64,000 nucleotides of DNA, from positions 1 through 64,000 of the forward strand of contig JADCJC010000010.1 in assembly GCA_020247395.1 (NCBI GenBank), in the 5' to 3' direction. The position numbers and the translations under genes were made by a program. Positions 1 through 10,357 of this stretch are shown here, in pieces; within the stretch, counting starts at the first letter, position 1, and each line of letters starts with the position of its first letter. The notes beneath the pieces were generated by a model that had not been told where the DNA came from, made no database searches, and saw only the letters and a list, made by a program, of their open reading frames with translations. Origin of the DNA: Rhodocyclaceae bacterium (GTDB lineage: Bacteria > Pseudomonadota > Gammaproteobacteria > Burkholderiales > Usitatibacteraceae).

Positions 1-2
1 AA

Positions 3-758
3 GGTATGCGATTCAACAAGGTGCATATCGCTTGGTACGGCAACAAATCCGCCATGGAAGCCGTTGACCGCGCCAACGCCGAAGTATTCGCCCAAATGGT
101 GAATGCCGACGGGACGCAAGGTTATTACTCTCACCTGATCGTACATAAAGACAGCCCGATTAAGACGCTTGACGACGTGCTCAAAAACGGCAAGAGCTAC
201 TCGTTTTCGAACGGCGACCCAAACTCGACGTCCGGATTTTTGGTCCCAGGTTACTACGTGTTTGCTCTCAACAAGATTGACGCTAAAACCCATTTCAAAA
301 TTACCCGTAGCGCGAATCATGAAACCAACGCCTTAGCGGTTGCCAATAAACAAGTCGATATCGCAACAAACAACAGTGAGAACTTGGAAAAGATTCAGTT
401 GCGTTTCCCCGACAAGTTTAAGGACATTCGTGTGGTGTGGAGCTCACCGCTGATCCCGCTGGATCCACTCGCAATGCGGAAAGATCTACCGGAAGCAACA
501 AAGACAAAGATTCGGGATTTCTTCTATACCTATGGAAAAAACGAGCAGGAAAAGGCGGCATTAATGAATTTGTCGAAGTTGTCTGGCTTTCGTCAGTCGT
601 CAAATGCACAACTGATTCCGATTCGTCAGCTTGAATTGTTCCGTGACAAAACCCGCATCGCCGCCGATGACAAGGTGTCTGAGGGCGAAAAGAAAACCAA
701 GATTGCTGAGATCGACAAGAAACTGGCGGATTTGAATACCCTCGCCGCAGCCAAGTAG
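3..758 (+). CDS. phnD: Phosphonate ABC transporter substrate-binding protein PhnD, 5'-truncated by window edge
   Basis: ORF 6..758 begins mid-protein ([21 protein letters not shown]...[20 protein letters not shown]), typical PhnD; followed directly by phnE. Confidence 0.88.
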   Translation, partial: GMRFNKVHIAWYGNKSAMEAVDRANAEVFAQMVNADGTQGYYSHLIVHKDSPIKTLDDVLKNGKSYSFSNGDPNSTSGFLVPGYYVFALNKIDAKTHFKITRSANHETNALAVANKQVDIATNNSENLEKIQLRFPDKFKDIRVVWSSPLIPLDPLAMRKDLPEATKTKIRDFFYTYGKNEQEKAALMNLSKLSGFRQSSNAQLIPIRQLELFRDKTRIAADDKVSEGEKKTKIAEIDKKLADLNTLAAAK

Positions 759-768
759 CGATCCAACC

Positions 769-1566
769 ATGTCCACCAACGCCAGCACACCAGTTCTCCC
801 GCCTCTGCCGCCGAGGGTAAATCTTTCGACGCTGTTGATCTGGGGGGTGTTGTTGGCGTTGCTGGCGGGGTCGTGGCAGGGCGCAGACATGCGCCCACTC
901 GATTTATGGCGGGACTCCGCCAACATGGCCAAGTACGCGGCGGATTTTTTTCCGCCGAACTTTTCCAACTGGCGTTTCTACCTGTCGGAAATGGTGATTA
1001 CCCTGCAAATCGCCGTTTGGGGTACCGCCTTAGCGCTGCTGTGTTCGATCCCGCTGGGACTACTCGCCTCCGCCAACTTAACGCCGTGGTGGATTCATCA
1101 ACCCGTGCGGCGCGTGCTCGACTCGTTTCGCGCGATCAACGAAATGGTGTTTGCGATGTTGTTTGTCGTCGCGGTCGGCTTGGGCCCATTCGCTGGCGTG
1201 TTGGCGCTGTGGGTGCATACCACCGGGACCCTATCGAAGCTGTTTTCAGAAGCGGTCGAATCGATCGACCCGCAGCCGGTGGAGGGCATTCGCGCGACGG
1301 GGGCGAACAAATTTGAGGAGATCGCCTTCGGCGTCATTCCGCAGGTGATGCCGTTGTGGATGTCCTATACCTTGTATCGCTTGGAGGCGAACGTACGATC
1401 AGCGTCGGTGGTTGGTATGGTCGGTGCCGGCGGTATCGGTGTCGTGTTGTGGGAAGTGATCCGCGGCTTCTACTACGCCGAGACCTGTGCGCTCTTGATC
1501 ATCATCATCCTGACGGTGACGGCGATTGATTTTGTGTCGGCGAGGATGCGCAAAATTTTTGTCTAG
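769..1566 (+). CDS. phnE: Phosphonate ABC transporter permease PhnE
   Basis: 265 aa multi-TM protein with [35 protein letters not shown] permease EAA-like motif; adjacent to phnD. Confidence 0.9.
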   Translation: MSTNASTPVLPPLPPRVNLSTLLIWGVLLALLAGSWQGADMRPLDLWRDSANMAKYAADFFPPNFSNWRFYLSEMVITLQIAVWGTALALLCSIPLGLLASANLTPWWIHQPVRRVLDSFRAINEMVFAMLFVVAVGLGPFAGVLALWVHTTGTLSKLFSEAVESIDPQPVEGIRATGANKFEEIAFGVIPQVMPLWMSYTLYRLEANVRSASVVGMVGAGGIGVVLWEVIRGFYYAETCALLIIIILTVTAIDFVSARMRKIFV

Positions 1567-1642
1567 CAAGTGGGTTGAAGTTGTTGGCACGAGCGCTTTC
1601 ATGCCAATCAATCCCCAAAGCGCTAGCAGCTTTCTATAGATC

Positions 1643-1698
1643 AAAGTCCTTTATTGGCGGGCATCTTCAAGCATTTGTGCTTGAAAACGCCCGCCAAT
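1643..1698. repeat. Dispersed palindromic repeat, copy 1 (best preserved); possible bidirectional terminator
   Basis: ATTGGCGGGC-atc-TTCAAGCA-tttg-TGCTTGAA-aac-GCCCGCCAAT; lies between convergent phnE and phoD. Confidence 0.75.
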
Positions 1699-1713
1699 CG
1701 GACACTTTATGAA

Positions 1714-3507
1714 CTATGCGTAGGTCATGGCGCCGGCTGCGGATACGGTAATGGTTCTTCCCACTACGGTGGTGTAAGCAGTTGCTTTCACCGTACTCAC
1801 GTAAACGTATTCCGCACGAACCGAGGCTGCGGTGACGGTCATCACAAGGTAGCCGCGACGGATCGTGTCTGCATAATTGAGATCGTCGATGAGTCCCAAG
1901 CCTGCACCGATTGCGGCGTTACCCAACTGTGGTACCAACGCGCTGCCGTCGAGTGAACTGCCGAGGGCACCCAAGCCAGCACTTTCGAAACCGGTCGAAG
2001 TGACTGAAGCGCCGGCAAATTCGACACCGATGCGCTCCCCGGCAAGTGTTGTTAGGTTGGTACACCAGCCATTGTGCGAGTCGCCACTGAGTACGACCAG
2101 GCGTTTGCCCTGCGCTTTCACGTTTTGCAGAATGGCTTCGCGCTGCGTCGGATAGCCGTCCCACGCATCGAGGTTGTACGGCAGGCGAGGATTGGTCGCC
2201 GGGTTGAGCAGAGCTGCTTGTGCAGGGGTGAGGGCCGCTGCACCGCCAGCTGCGCGGGTGGCCTTGGCCGTGAGGTAGGTTTGAATGGCAGCGCCGCCAA
2301 GCGTTGGGTTCGCGTTCGGGCCACTAAAGAATTGTGCAACCGAAAATGGAATCCACATCCGCGCCATGATGTCTTGGTTGCCGAGAATCTGCCAGGTCGC
2401 TGTTGAGGCGGCCATTTGGCTGGCGAGCCACTGCTGCTGTGTTGTGCTGATCATGCGGCGGGTTGAATCTAGCGTCACACCACTGGCGTTTGGCGTAATG
2501 GCCGAAATGTAGCGTGTCACGCCGCCATCGGCATCACCAAAGTCATCGTACTGACGATCACGGCCTTCGATGCGGGTATCGAGCATATGCAGCGAAAACA
2601 GCGAGCCAAAGTTAAACGAACGATAGATCTTTAACAAGTTGGCGGGGTCCGGCGTACGGATAGGCAGCCACTCGTGATAGGCCTTGGAAGCGTTTGCTTT
2701 ACGCACGTTCCAATCCCCCTGTGTTGCTGGGTTGTGGTTCTGTGCGGCTTGGACGTAGGCATTGTTGGTGAACTCGTGATCGTCCCAAACGGTGATAAAC
2801 GGCATTTTGGCGTGGACCGCCTGCAGGTTCGGGTCTGAACGGTACTGTGCATAACGTGTGCGATAGTCTGCCAGCGAAACGATGTCTGTCGCCGGTACGG
2901 GAACCCGATTGAGCCTAACAGCGTCCACATTGCCGTACTGTGTTGGGCCCGCGCCGTATTCATAGATATAGTCGCCGAGGTGGAGTGCGAACTGTGCGTC
3001 CGACTTGGATGCAGCATCGTAGGCGTTGAAGAACCCTTCTGCATAGTGGGAGCAAGAAAAGACCGCGAACTTGACCGTCGTCGCGGCTGCGCTTGGCAGC
3101 GTGCGGGTCACGCCGACCGGCGAGAAGGTGTTCTGGTCACCAATAAAACGGTAGAAGTAATCGGTACCAACAGTGAGGCCGGTTGCGTCGACTTTGGCGG
3201 TGAAGCCGTTTGCCTCAGTCGCATCAACACGTCCCGTTGAAACGATGTTGTTAAACCCCGCGTCAGTGGCAACCTGCCAGGTGAGCGGAATCGTGGCATT
3301 GCTGCCATCAGCTTTGGCGTACGTCCACAAAATGACGCGGTCGGCGAGAGGATCGCCGCTGGCGACGCCATAGGTAAATTTTGGTGCCGGTGCGCTGTTG
3401 CCAGAGCCGCTATCGGAGCATCCGGCGAACGAGCCGGTAGCCACGACGGCGGCGGCTCCTGTGGAAACAATGAACTTGCGGCGGCCGCTGTTGACTTCTT
3501 GTGACAT
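1714..3507 (-). CDS. phoD: Alkaline phosphatase D (PhoD) family, Tat-exported
   Basis: MSQEVNSGRRKFIVSTGAAAVVATGSFAGCSD Tat/lipoprotein-like N-terminus; FSCSHYAEGFFNAYDAASKSDAQFALHLGDYIYEYG, VWDDHEFTNNAY motifs. Start placed at internal Met of ORF 1714..3549. Confidence 0.9.
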   Translation of the reverse strand: MSQEVNSGRRKFIVSTGAAAVVATGSFAGCSDSGSGNSAPAPKFTYGVASGDPLADRVILWTYAKADGSNATIPLTWQVATDAGFNNIVSTGRVDATEANGFTAKVDATGLTVGTDYFYRFIGDQNTFSPVGVTRTLPSAAATTVKFAVFSCSHYAEGFFNAYDAASKSDAQFALHLGDYIYEYGAGPTQYGNVDAVRLNRVPVPATDIVSLADYRTRYAQYRSDPNLQAVHAKMPFITVWDDHEFTNNAYVQAAQNHNPATQGDWNVRKANASKAYHEWLPIRTPDPANLLKIYRSFNFGSLFSLHMLDTRIEGRDRQYDDFGDADGGVTRYISAITPNASGVTLDSTRRMISTTQQQWLASQMAASTATWQILGNQDIMARMWIPFSVAQFFSGPNANPTLGGAAIQTYLTAKATRAAGGAAALTPAQAALLNPATNPRLPYNLDAWDGYPTQREAILQNVKAQGKRLVVLSGDSHNGWCTNLTTLAGERIGVEFAGASVTSTGFESAGLGALGSSLDGSALVPQLGNAAIGAGLGLIDDLNYADTIRRGYLVMTVTAASVRAEYVYVSTVKATAYTTVVGRTITVSAAGAMTYA

Positions 3508-3603
3508 GTGAAACTCCCGTTGGTCGATGTGGACAAAGACCAAGTACACCGCATCCGCGTGACAATTTCGTTGCGATTGGCCCAGGCATCAAAACGAATT
3601 GGT

Positions 3604-3621
3604 TTGTCATGTCACCGTCAT
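3604..3621 (+). promoter_or_regulatory. Candidate PhoB box (TTGTCAT-GTCA-CCGTCAT) with downstream TGATAAT -10-like element
   Basis: 7+4+7 direct repeat resembling CTGTCAT-N4-CTGTCAT, oriented toward the 3662 gene; GATAAT at 3635..3640. Confidence 0.6.
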
Positions 3622-3661
3622 CACGGCCTGCAATGATAATAAGTTTGTTTCTTAGCTTTAT

Positions 3662-5005
3662 ATGAGCAGATCGTGTTTTACAATCCTTTTCGTGTTTGCT
3701 TTTGCCGTCGGCGCTGCTCGCGCCTCGGCGGCGGGAGACTCACTTCAGGGGCGTGTACGCTTCCTAGATTTATGTTCGGGCTGCCATGGCATACCGCCGG
3801 ACCATCGGGCGATGCAGGCGGCCAACAATCCCGATACCCTGTCCTCGGCGCTGAATTCGGCGAGTGCGATGGGTTTTCTGAATCCGTTGGTCAGTCGTGA
3901 GGACATCGGCAATATCGCTGCGTATTTGGCCGATACGCGCCTCAATCAAACCGTGACTGGTGTCCGCATTCAGGGAAGCGGAGTCGGCAATGTGGCTTCG
4001 TCCCCAGACGGCATAAACTGCGGTGCGATCTGTGTTTGGAATTTCTTGCCGAACACATCAGTCGTATTGCGTGCAACCCCTAGATTGGGATCGACGTTTA
4101 TCGGCTGGTCGGATGGTTGCACTGGTACTTCAGAGTGTCGGCTCACGTCATCACAGGCGCAAACGGTCACGGCACGATTCGAACGTAACGGGCCATTGCG
4201 TGACTACAGCGGGATGTGGTGGGTGGGGCCGTCCGAGAACGGTTGGGGGATTGCGATTAACCAGCGTGCCGAATCCGGGCAGCAGTTCAACAAGCTGTAT
4301 GTCTACGACGACCAAGGGCAACCGACATGGTACCTGATGCAGGGTGGTGAGTGGAGCGACGGATTTAGCGTCTATCGCGGACCGCTCTACCGGCCGCGTA
4401 GCGCGTCACTTGATCGGTACGACGCCACACAACTCCAGCTCGGTGCGGCCGTCGGTGAAATGACGCTGCGATACGTCGATGCTAACCGGGCGGAACTGAG
4501 TTACCGGATCAGCGGCATCAGCGCGACCAAGACACTCATTCGACAGCTCGCCGGTAGCAGCAGTGCCGATGCACCGTTCGGGTTGGAAGTGCGCTGGCGC
4601 TCCCCATGCCAATACTGTCGGGACAATCGCGCCGCAGCACCCGCGCAAGTGGGCGGGCTTTGGTGGGGAGAGCGAGCGGAAGATGGCTGGTCGGTTTCAA
4701 TTGCACCACAGCGCGCAAGTTTTTTTGGTATCTGGTTTACGTTTGCGCTCGATGGCAATCCGACTTGGTACGTGATGCCGAGCGGCGGCTGGCTGGATAA
4801 CCGGTATTCGGCAACGATGTTCCGCGCGCAGTCTAGCCCGTGGCTCGGCGTTACTTATGACGCGGCGAAACTGATCGTCGCGCCGATCGGCAGTGTTTGG
4901 TTTGATTTAGAAGCCGACAGTGCGCTTCGATTTACTTACCGCTTTGATACCGGTGTCTTCACCAACCTTGCTCAGTCAAAGAGCCTCTCCAGACGTCGCT
5001 TCTGA
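3662..5005 (+). CDS. Secreted protein with heme-c motif, InlB-like repeat domain and two C-terminal WW..GW-type repeats
   Basis: Signal peptide, CSGCH (CxxCH), GWSDGCTGTSECRLTSSQAQTVTARFE (Bacterial/InlB-like repeat), duplicated GxWWxGxxExGWxxxI...GxPTWYxMxxGxW module. Confidence 0.75.
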   Translation: MSRSCFTILFVFAFAVGAARASAAGDSLQGRVRFLDLCSGCHGIPPDHRAMQAANNPDTLSSALNSASAMGFLNPLVSREDIGNIAAYLADTRLNQTVTGVRIQGSGVGNVASSPDGINCGAICVWNFLPNTSVVLRATPRLGSTFIGWSDGCTGTSECRLTSSQAQTVTARFERNGPLRDYSGMWWVGPSENGWGIAINQRAESGQQFNKLYVYDDQGQPTWYLMQGGEWSDGFSVYRGPLYRPRSASLDRYDATQLQLGAAVGEMTLRYVDANRAELSYRISGISATKTLIRQLAGSSSADAPFGLEVRWRSPCQYCRDNRAAAPAQVGGLWWGERAEDGWSVSIAPQRASFFGIWFTFALDGNPTWYVMPSGGWLDNRYSATMFRAQSSPWLGVTYDAAKLIVAPIGSVWFDLEADSALRFTYRFDTGVFTNLAQSKSLSRRRF

Positions 5006-5063
5006 ACGCCCGCGAATACCGGGCGGTGCCGCTGCAACGTGACGTCACTAGCCATGACGCCTG

Positions 5064-5099
5064 AAAAAAAGAGCCGCACCCGCAAGGGCACGGCCCTTT
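5064..5099 (-). terminator. Rho-independent terminator of phoX
   Basis: On minus strand AAAGGGCCGTGCCC-TTGC-GGGTGCGGCTCTTTTTTT. Confidence 0.8.
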
Positions 5100-5139
5100 C
5101 ACTTGTTTCCGGCTAATGGTGATAGAGCTCTGTTTGTAA

Positions 5140-7350
5140 CTAAACGCCGATGACACCGCCGTCGGTACGCGTAATCACGATGGTTGCGCTAAGTGGCCGT
5201 GACGTTCCGCCGTTCGGCCAATTGCTGTTAAACGTGCGAGCTGCAAAGGCCGCCGCCGAGGTTTCTTCGCCAGGGTGCTGAATGTTGACAAACAGCGCTT
5301 TGCCGTCGGCAGATTCGGCCAAACCGGTGATCTCACAATCCTTCGGTCCCACCAGGAAACGACGCAAGCGGGTTTCGCCAAGTTGCGCGCCGACGTAGGT
5401 GGTTACGTTCTTAGTGTTCGTACCATCCACGTTGGCCACCGTGACCGTCGCACCATCGCGCACGCCGCCGGGAATGGCAGCCAGCAACATGCAGTTGGTC
5501 ACATCGGTGTAGGCACCATCGTCGGTTTGAATCCACAGAATGCCGTTACGACCGAACCACAATCCGTCTGGGCTGGAGAAGTCGTTTGCTGCGGTGAGCC
5601 CAGACAGATTTACGGTGCGGGTGTCTTGCGTCGCGCGTGCGCCAAACAAGAAAATATCCCAGCCGAACTGGAGTGCAGCCGAGTTACTCGCCACTTCGAT
5701 CCAACGGATGATATGGCCGTTGGGATTGCCGCGCTGTGCGGTACCGTTTGTGCGCGGGTCATTGTAGAAGCGTGGATTGGCGGCATCGGTCGAAGCCAAG
5801 GTGCGCAGCGTGCTGTTGTTATTGGTCAGGGTCATGTAGACGCTTGAGGTAAACGGGTCAACTGCACCCCACTCTGGGCGATCCATCTTGGTGGCACCCA
5901 GCGCATCGGCCGCGTGACGTGCGTTGATCAACACGTCAGCTTGGTTGGCGAATGCGTACGGTGCATATGTCGAAACGACCGGGCCGTTGCCAAAGCGGAG
6001 CTCAAGCCAGTCGCCTGTACCATCAGCGTTGAAGCGAGCTACGTAAAGCTTCCCGGCATCCAGATATTTGTCACCTGCGGCGAGGCCACGTGTGGCATCG
6101 GCCGGATCCCAGTTGGCATCGGAAACATACTTATAAATGTATTCGCCCCGCGAGTCATCGCCCATGTACCAGACCAAGGGCTGTCCCGCGACGGCCTTCG
6201 CCGGCCATGCACCCTCGTGGGCAAAACGTCCCATCGCGGTACGCTTGCGCGGAGCGGAGGTCGTGTTAAACGGATCAATTTCGACAATCCAGCCGAAGGT
6301 ATTTGCGACGTTACGGAAGTCATCGCTGCCATCGGTAGAATTACCCAGCTTCTCGGCGTTCCAACGTGAGAATGTTGTGTCATTTGGATCGGTCGCAATC
6401 GCGGTCGCCCAGCCTTCGCGGCCGGTGCCGGCGACACCGTTACGGTTGAAGTTCGCCAACTCCTTCGGCGTGCGGTTAACGTTGTCGGTCGCGGTGATCC
6501 GACGGAAGTAACCAGCGTAGTTTTCTTCACAGGTGAGGTACGTGCCCCACGGTGTATAGCCGTTTGCACAGTTATTCACAGTCCCGCGCGTCCGGGTCCC
6601 GTTGGCGGAATAACGCGTAACCATGAACGGTGTTCCCGCAGCCGGACCACTCAAAATCATGTCGGTATTGGTGGTGATGCGGCGGTTGTAGACGGAGTTT
6701 CTGACGTATGACCAAGAGTTACCACTGCGAGCAACTTCAACAATGCTAACGCCATGAACGTTGAGCTCTTTCAACACTTCTTCATTCACGGTACGCACAC
6801 CGGCGACACTGGTGACGCCATTTGGGTGCAGGAAGTTTGGCGTGATGGCTTCGTGGTTGATGCAGAGAATGCCCCGATCTGACGCGTTCGGGTCATAGGC
6901 ACCGGTTGTAGTCATACCGAAGAAGTGCATGCCATCGTGGTGATCGCCAGCGCGGAACGCTGCCGATGCTGCGCTATCGGTGCCATCGTTCAGAAATGCT
7001 GGCGTCGCCGCGTTGATGGGATCACCGCCACGAATCAACACGGATGCTTGATAGCCGGGCGGCACGGTCACCGTGTCGGCAAGTGATTTTGCAATCGCAG
7101 GGAAGCCCAAGGCAGTCGCCTTAACCGGGCCAGCGGGTGGTGCGACGGGTGCGGGGGCCGGAGCCGACGGGCTGTCGCTGCCACCACAGCCTGTCAAACC
7201 CATGAATGAAAGTGCTGCCGCACCCGCTGCGCCGGAGGCCATCAGACGGCGGCGATTAGGATTGGCGAGAGCTTCTTCGACGATATGGTCGATGTGGGTG
7301 TTGTTCGAGAGATTCGTAACGACGTCTTCTTCGCGTTTGTCATATGACAT
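5140..7350 (-). CDS. phoX: PhoX family alkaline phosphatase (DUF839), Tat-exported
   Basis: NRRRLMASGAAGAAALSFMGLTGCGG Tat motif; GILCINHEAITPNFLHP, PEWGAVDPFTSSVYMTLTNN, SPDGLWF motifs. Confidence 0.9.
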   Translation of the reverse strand: MSYDKREEDVVTNLSNNTHIDHIVEEALANPNRRRLMASGAAGAAALSFMGLTGCGGSDSPSAPAPAPVAPPAGPVKATALGFPAIAKSLADTVTVPPGYQASVLIRGGDPINAATPAFLNDGTDSAASAAFRAGDHHDGMHFFGMTTTGAYDPNASDRGILCINHEAITPNFLHPNGVTSVAGVRTVNEEVLKELNVHGVSIVEVARSGNSWSYVRNSVYNRRITTNTDMILSGPAAGTPFMVTRYSANGTRTRGTVNNCANGYTPWGTYLTCEENYAGYFRRITATDNVNRTPKELANFNRNGVAGTGREGWATAIATDPNDTTFSRWNAEKLGNSTDGSDDFRNVANTFGWIVEIDPFNTTSAPRKRTAMGRFAHEGAWPAKAVAGQPLVWYMGDDSRGEYIYKYVSDANWDPADATRGLAAGDKYLDAGKLYVARFNADGTGDWLELRFGNGPVVSTYAPYAFANQADVLINARHAADALGATKMDRPEWGAVDPFTSSVYMTLTNNNSTLRTLASTDAANPRFYNDPRTNGTAQRGNPNGHIIRWIEVASNSAALQFGWDIFLFGARATQDTRTVNLSGLTAANDFSSPDGLWFGRNGILWIQTDDGAYTDVTNCMLLAAIPGGVRDGATVTVANVDGTNTKNVTTYVGAQLGETRLRRFLVGPKDCEITGLAESADGKALFVNIQHPGEETSAAAFAARTFNSNWPNGGTSRPLSATIVITRTDGGVIGV

Positions 7351-7408
7351 GTGTTGCGCCCCTATATTTGTGTTTGCGAGATAGCAAATCGCAATTTAGA
7401 AACACTAC

Positions 7409-7426
7409 GTGACAGCCGTATGAAGG
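7409..7426 (-). promoter_or_regulatory. Candidate PhoB box upstream of phoX (CCTTCAT-ACGG-CTGTCAC)
   Basis: 7+4+7 direct repeat about 60 nt upstream of phoX start; TAAATT-like -10 about 10 nt downstream. Confidence 0.6.
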
Positions 7427-7465
7427 ATTTGTGAAACCCTTGATTGTCGGGGAGATTCCAAAACA

Positions 7466-7495
7466 AAAACGCCAGCGTGGCGCTGGCGTTTTTTT
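7466..7495 (-). terminator. Rho-independent terminator of pst operon
   Basis: aaaaACGCCAGCG-tgg-CGCTGGCGTttttttt immediately downstream of pstB. Confidence 0.85.
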
Positions 7496-7511
7496 GGGAG
7501 CCTAGAATGGC

Positions 7512-8306
7512 TTAGCCAAAACGACCCGTAATGTAGTCTTCGGTTTCTTTTTTCTTTGGCTTGATAAACAGCTCATCGGTCACGCCATACTCAACCAAAT
7601 CACCTAGGTACATGTAGGCGGTGAAGTCGGACACACGCGCCGCCTGTTGCATGTTGTGTGTGACGATGGCGATGGTGTAATCCTGCTTTAATTCGTGTAA
7701 CAACTCTTCGACCTTCGCCGTTGAGATTGGATCAAGCGCGGAGGTCGGCTCGTCCAGCAACACCACTTCCGGCTTCACTGCAACGGCGCGTGCGATGCAA
7801 AGGCGCTGCTGTTGCCCGCCGGACAGTGAGAGTCCGCTTTGTTTGAGTTTGTCTTTAACCTCACCCCAGATGGCCGCTTTGTTGAGCGCCCACTCGACAC
7901 GCTCGTCCATTTCCGCCTTGGATAACGACTCATAGAGTTTCACGCCAAACGCGATGTTGTCGTAAATCGACATTGGGAAAGGCGTCGGCTTTTGAAACAC
8001 CATGCCAACCTTGGCGCGTAGCAAGTTCAGGTCCTGCGATTTATCGAGAACATTCTTGCCGTTCATGATGATCTCGCCTTCGGCACGTTGCCCCGGATAC
8101 AAGTCGTACATACGGTTCAACGTGCGCAACAGAGTGGATTTTCCGCAACCAGATGGACCGATGAAAGCGGTGACGCGGCGCTCCAAGATCTCAAGGTTGA
8201 TGTTCTTCAGGCCCTGAAAGCTGCCGTAGAAAAAATTGAGATTACGAACCGATATCTTTGACGTAGGCGTGACGGGCGTTTCGTATGGTTGCAGGACTGC
8301 GTTCAT
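7512..8306 (-). CDS. pstB: Phosphate ABC transporter ATP-binding protein PstB
   Basis: [66 protein letters not shown]. Confidence 0.97.
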   Translation of the reverse strand: MNAVLQPYETPVTPTSKISVRNLNFFYGSFQGLKNINLEILERRVTAFIGPSGCGKSTLLRTLNRMYDLYPGQRAEGEIIMNGKNVLDKSQDLNLLRAKVGMVFQKPTPFPMSIYDNIAFGVKLYESLSKAEMDERVEWALNKAAIWGEVKDKLKQSGLSLSGGQQQRLCIARAVAVKPEVVLLDEPTSALDPISTAKVEELLHELKQDYTIAIVTHNMQQAARVSDFTAYMYLGDLVEYGVTDELFIKPKKKETEDYITGRFG

Positions 8307-8328
8307 ATAGGTCTCGTAAACAACAGAG

Positions 8329-9210
8329 TTAGTTGGAGCGCTGGCGGAATATCACGCGGGTGATGATATTGATCGCTAGGACTGAGAATGTGATGAGCAT
8401 CGCGCCGGCCCAGGCAAGTTCCACCCAGTTTTCAAATGGGCTCATTGCAAACTGGAAGATGGCGACTGGTAGATTCGCCATTGGTGCATTCAAGTCGCTA
8501 GACCAGAACTGGTTGTTGAGTGCGGTAAAGAGCAGCGGGGCGGTTTCACCGCTGATGCGAGCCACCGCAAGCAAAATGCCAGTAATGACGCCACTACGCA
8601 CTGCACGCAAGGCGACGTAGCTCACTACCTTCCACTCCGGTGCGCCGAGCGCCGCCGCCGCTTCTCGAAGGCTGGCCGGAACGAGTATCAACATGGTTTC
8701 GGTAGTACGAACAATCACCGGAATTGCAATGATGGCAAGGGCGATGGCACCGGCAAAGGCTGAAAAATGCTGGACTCGGGCCACGTAGATCGTGTAGACG
8801 AACAAGCCGATGATGATTGAGGGAGCCGACAACAGAATGTCGTTGACGAATCGTGTGGTGGGAGCCACCCAGCCGGTCTTGCCGAATTCTGCGAGATAGA
8901 TTCCGGCAAGAATACCAATCGGCGTGGCGATCAGTGTACCGATGGTCACCATGACCACGCTGCCAAAGATGGCATTAAGCAGGCCACCGGCGCTTCCGGG
9001 CGATGGCGTCATTTGTGTGAACACCGCGACATTGAGTCCGCCGATTCCCTTAACCACCAGCGTGGTAAGAATCCACAGGAGAAAGATCATGCCACTTGCC
9101 ATCGCCGCGAGCGAAAGAAAGAGGGCGAGACGATTGGTGAATACGCGCTTCCGGTAGAGCGCTGATGTCGGCGATGCGGTTGATGCGAGGGTTGGCGATT
9201 GCATGCTCAT
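8329..9210 (-). CDS. pstA: Phosphate ABC transporter permease PstA
   Basis: [36 protein letters not shown]; gene order. Confidence 0.95.
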   Translation of the reverse strand: MSMQSPTLASTASPTSALYRKRVFTNRLALFLSLAAMASGMIFLLWILTTLVVKGIGGLNVAVFTQMTPSPGSAGGLLNAIFGSVVMVTIGTLIATPIGILAGIYLAEFGKTGWVAPTTRFVNDILLSAPSIIIGLFVYTIYVARVQHFSAFAGAIALAIIAIPVIVRTTETMLILVPASLREAAAALGAPEWKVVSYVALRAVRSGVITGILLAVARISGETAPLLFTALNNQFWSSDLNAPMANLPVAIFQFAMSPFENWVELAWAGAMLITFSVLAINIITRVIFRQRSN

Positions 9211-10235
9211 GTACGTGATCCCTCGCCTTTTGAAAGTTGCAACAGCATTAACTTTGCAAGTGCAAGCACGACGAATGTGATGATGAAGAGAACCAGTCCG
9301 ATCGCGATCAGCGCTGATATATGGCCGCCATCACCCGCTTCGGCGAACTCGTTGGCAATGGTCGATGCGATGGAGGCACCCGGTTCAAACAACGACGCCG
9401 CAATCTTGGGGGTGTTGCCGATGACAAACGTCACGGCCATGGTCTCACCCAACGCGCGTCCCAAGCCCAACATTGTGCCGCCGACGACACCTGCTTTGGT
9501 GTACGGTAGAACGATATTGCGGACAACTTCCCAAGTCGTTGCCCCCAACCCGTACGCAGACTCTTTCAAAACCGGTGGAACGATTTCGAAGACATCACGC
9601 ATCACGGAAGCAATAAACGGGATAACCATGACGGCCAGAATAATGCCCGCTGAAAGCATACCGATACCCATCGGCGCGCCCTGAAACAGCTGGCCGATGA
9701 GCGGAATGTCACCCGCGTATTTTGTCAAAAATGGTTGTACGTATTGCGCAAATAGCGGCGCAAACACGAAAAGTCCCCACATGCCGTAGATGATGGATGG
9801 GATGGCGGCCAACAATTCGACGGCGGTACCGAGCGGTCGCTTAAGCCAGATTGGACACAGTTCGGTGAGAAATATGGCGATTCCGAAACTGACCGGAAAG
9901 GCGATAAGCAGTGCAATAAACGATGTGACGATGGTGCCGTAGATAGCGTTTGCGGCGCCGAAGGTGTTGGTGACCGGATTCCACTCGCGGCTGGTTAGAA
10001 AGCCGAAGCCGAATTTCTCAAAGATCGGGTATGCACCCAACACGAGCGAGGTGATGATCGCGCCCAGTAACAGCAGTACAAACAGCGCAAAACTAAGTGT
10101 CGTCTTTCGGAAGACGGCATCCTGAATGCGTTGCCTGACCAGACGCGCCGCGATTTGACGTTGTTGTTCTTCAGTCGACACGTAAGACCCTCTGCTTTTA
10201 TCGCCGGCCATCGGGCCAGCCTCGGTCAAACTCAT
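9207..10235 (-). CDS. pstC: Phosphate ABC transporter permease PstC
   Basis: [80 protein letters not shown]. Confidence 0.95.
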   Translation of the reverse strand: MSLTEAGPMAGDKSRGSYVSTEEQQRQIAARLVRQRIQDAVFRKTTLSFALFVLLLLGAIITSLVLGAYPIFEKFGFGFLTSREWNPVTNTFGAANAIYGTIVTSFIALLIAFPVSFGIAIFLTELCPIWLKRPLGTAVELLAAIPSIIYGMWGLFVFAPLFAQYVQPFLTKYAGDIPLIGQLFQGAPMGIGMLSAGIILAVMVIPFIASVMRDVFEIVPPVLKESAYGLGATTWEVVRNIVLPYTKAGVVGGTMLGLGRALGETMAVTFVIGNTPKIAASLFEPGASIASTIANEFAEAGDGGHISALIAIGLVLFIITFVVLALAKLMLLQLSKGEGSRT

Positions 10236-10303
10236 GAAAGAACCTTATTCTAGCGGGTACAGCATTGAGCGTTTTTCAGGCTGTTTGGATCATTTAGGCA
10301 CTA

Positions 10304-10335
10304 TGGGCTGTGCGAGTACGACCCGCAACAGCCCA
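10304..10335 (-). promoter_or_regulatory. Intercistronic hairpin between pstS and pstC
   Basis: TGGGCTGTtGCGGGT-cgt-ACTCGCACAGCCCA (minus strand), no T-tract. Confidence 0.55.
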
Positions 10336-10357
10336 CAAAAACGATCTGGTTAGGAAA

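Noticed and set aside
3508-3603. PhoB box directed at phoD
   Set aside because: Only a TTGTCAC half-site on the minus strand; second half-site does not match at 11-nt spacing.
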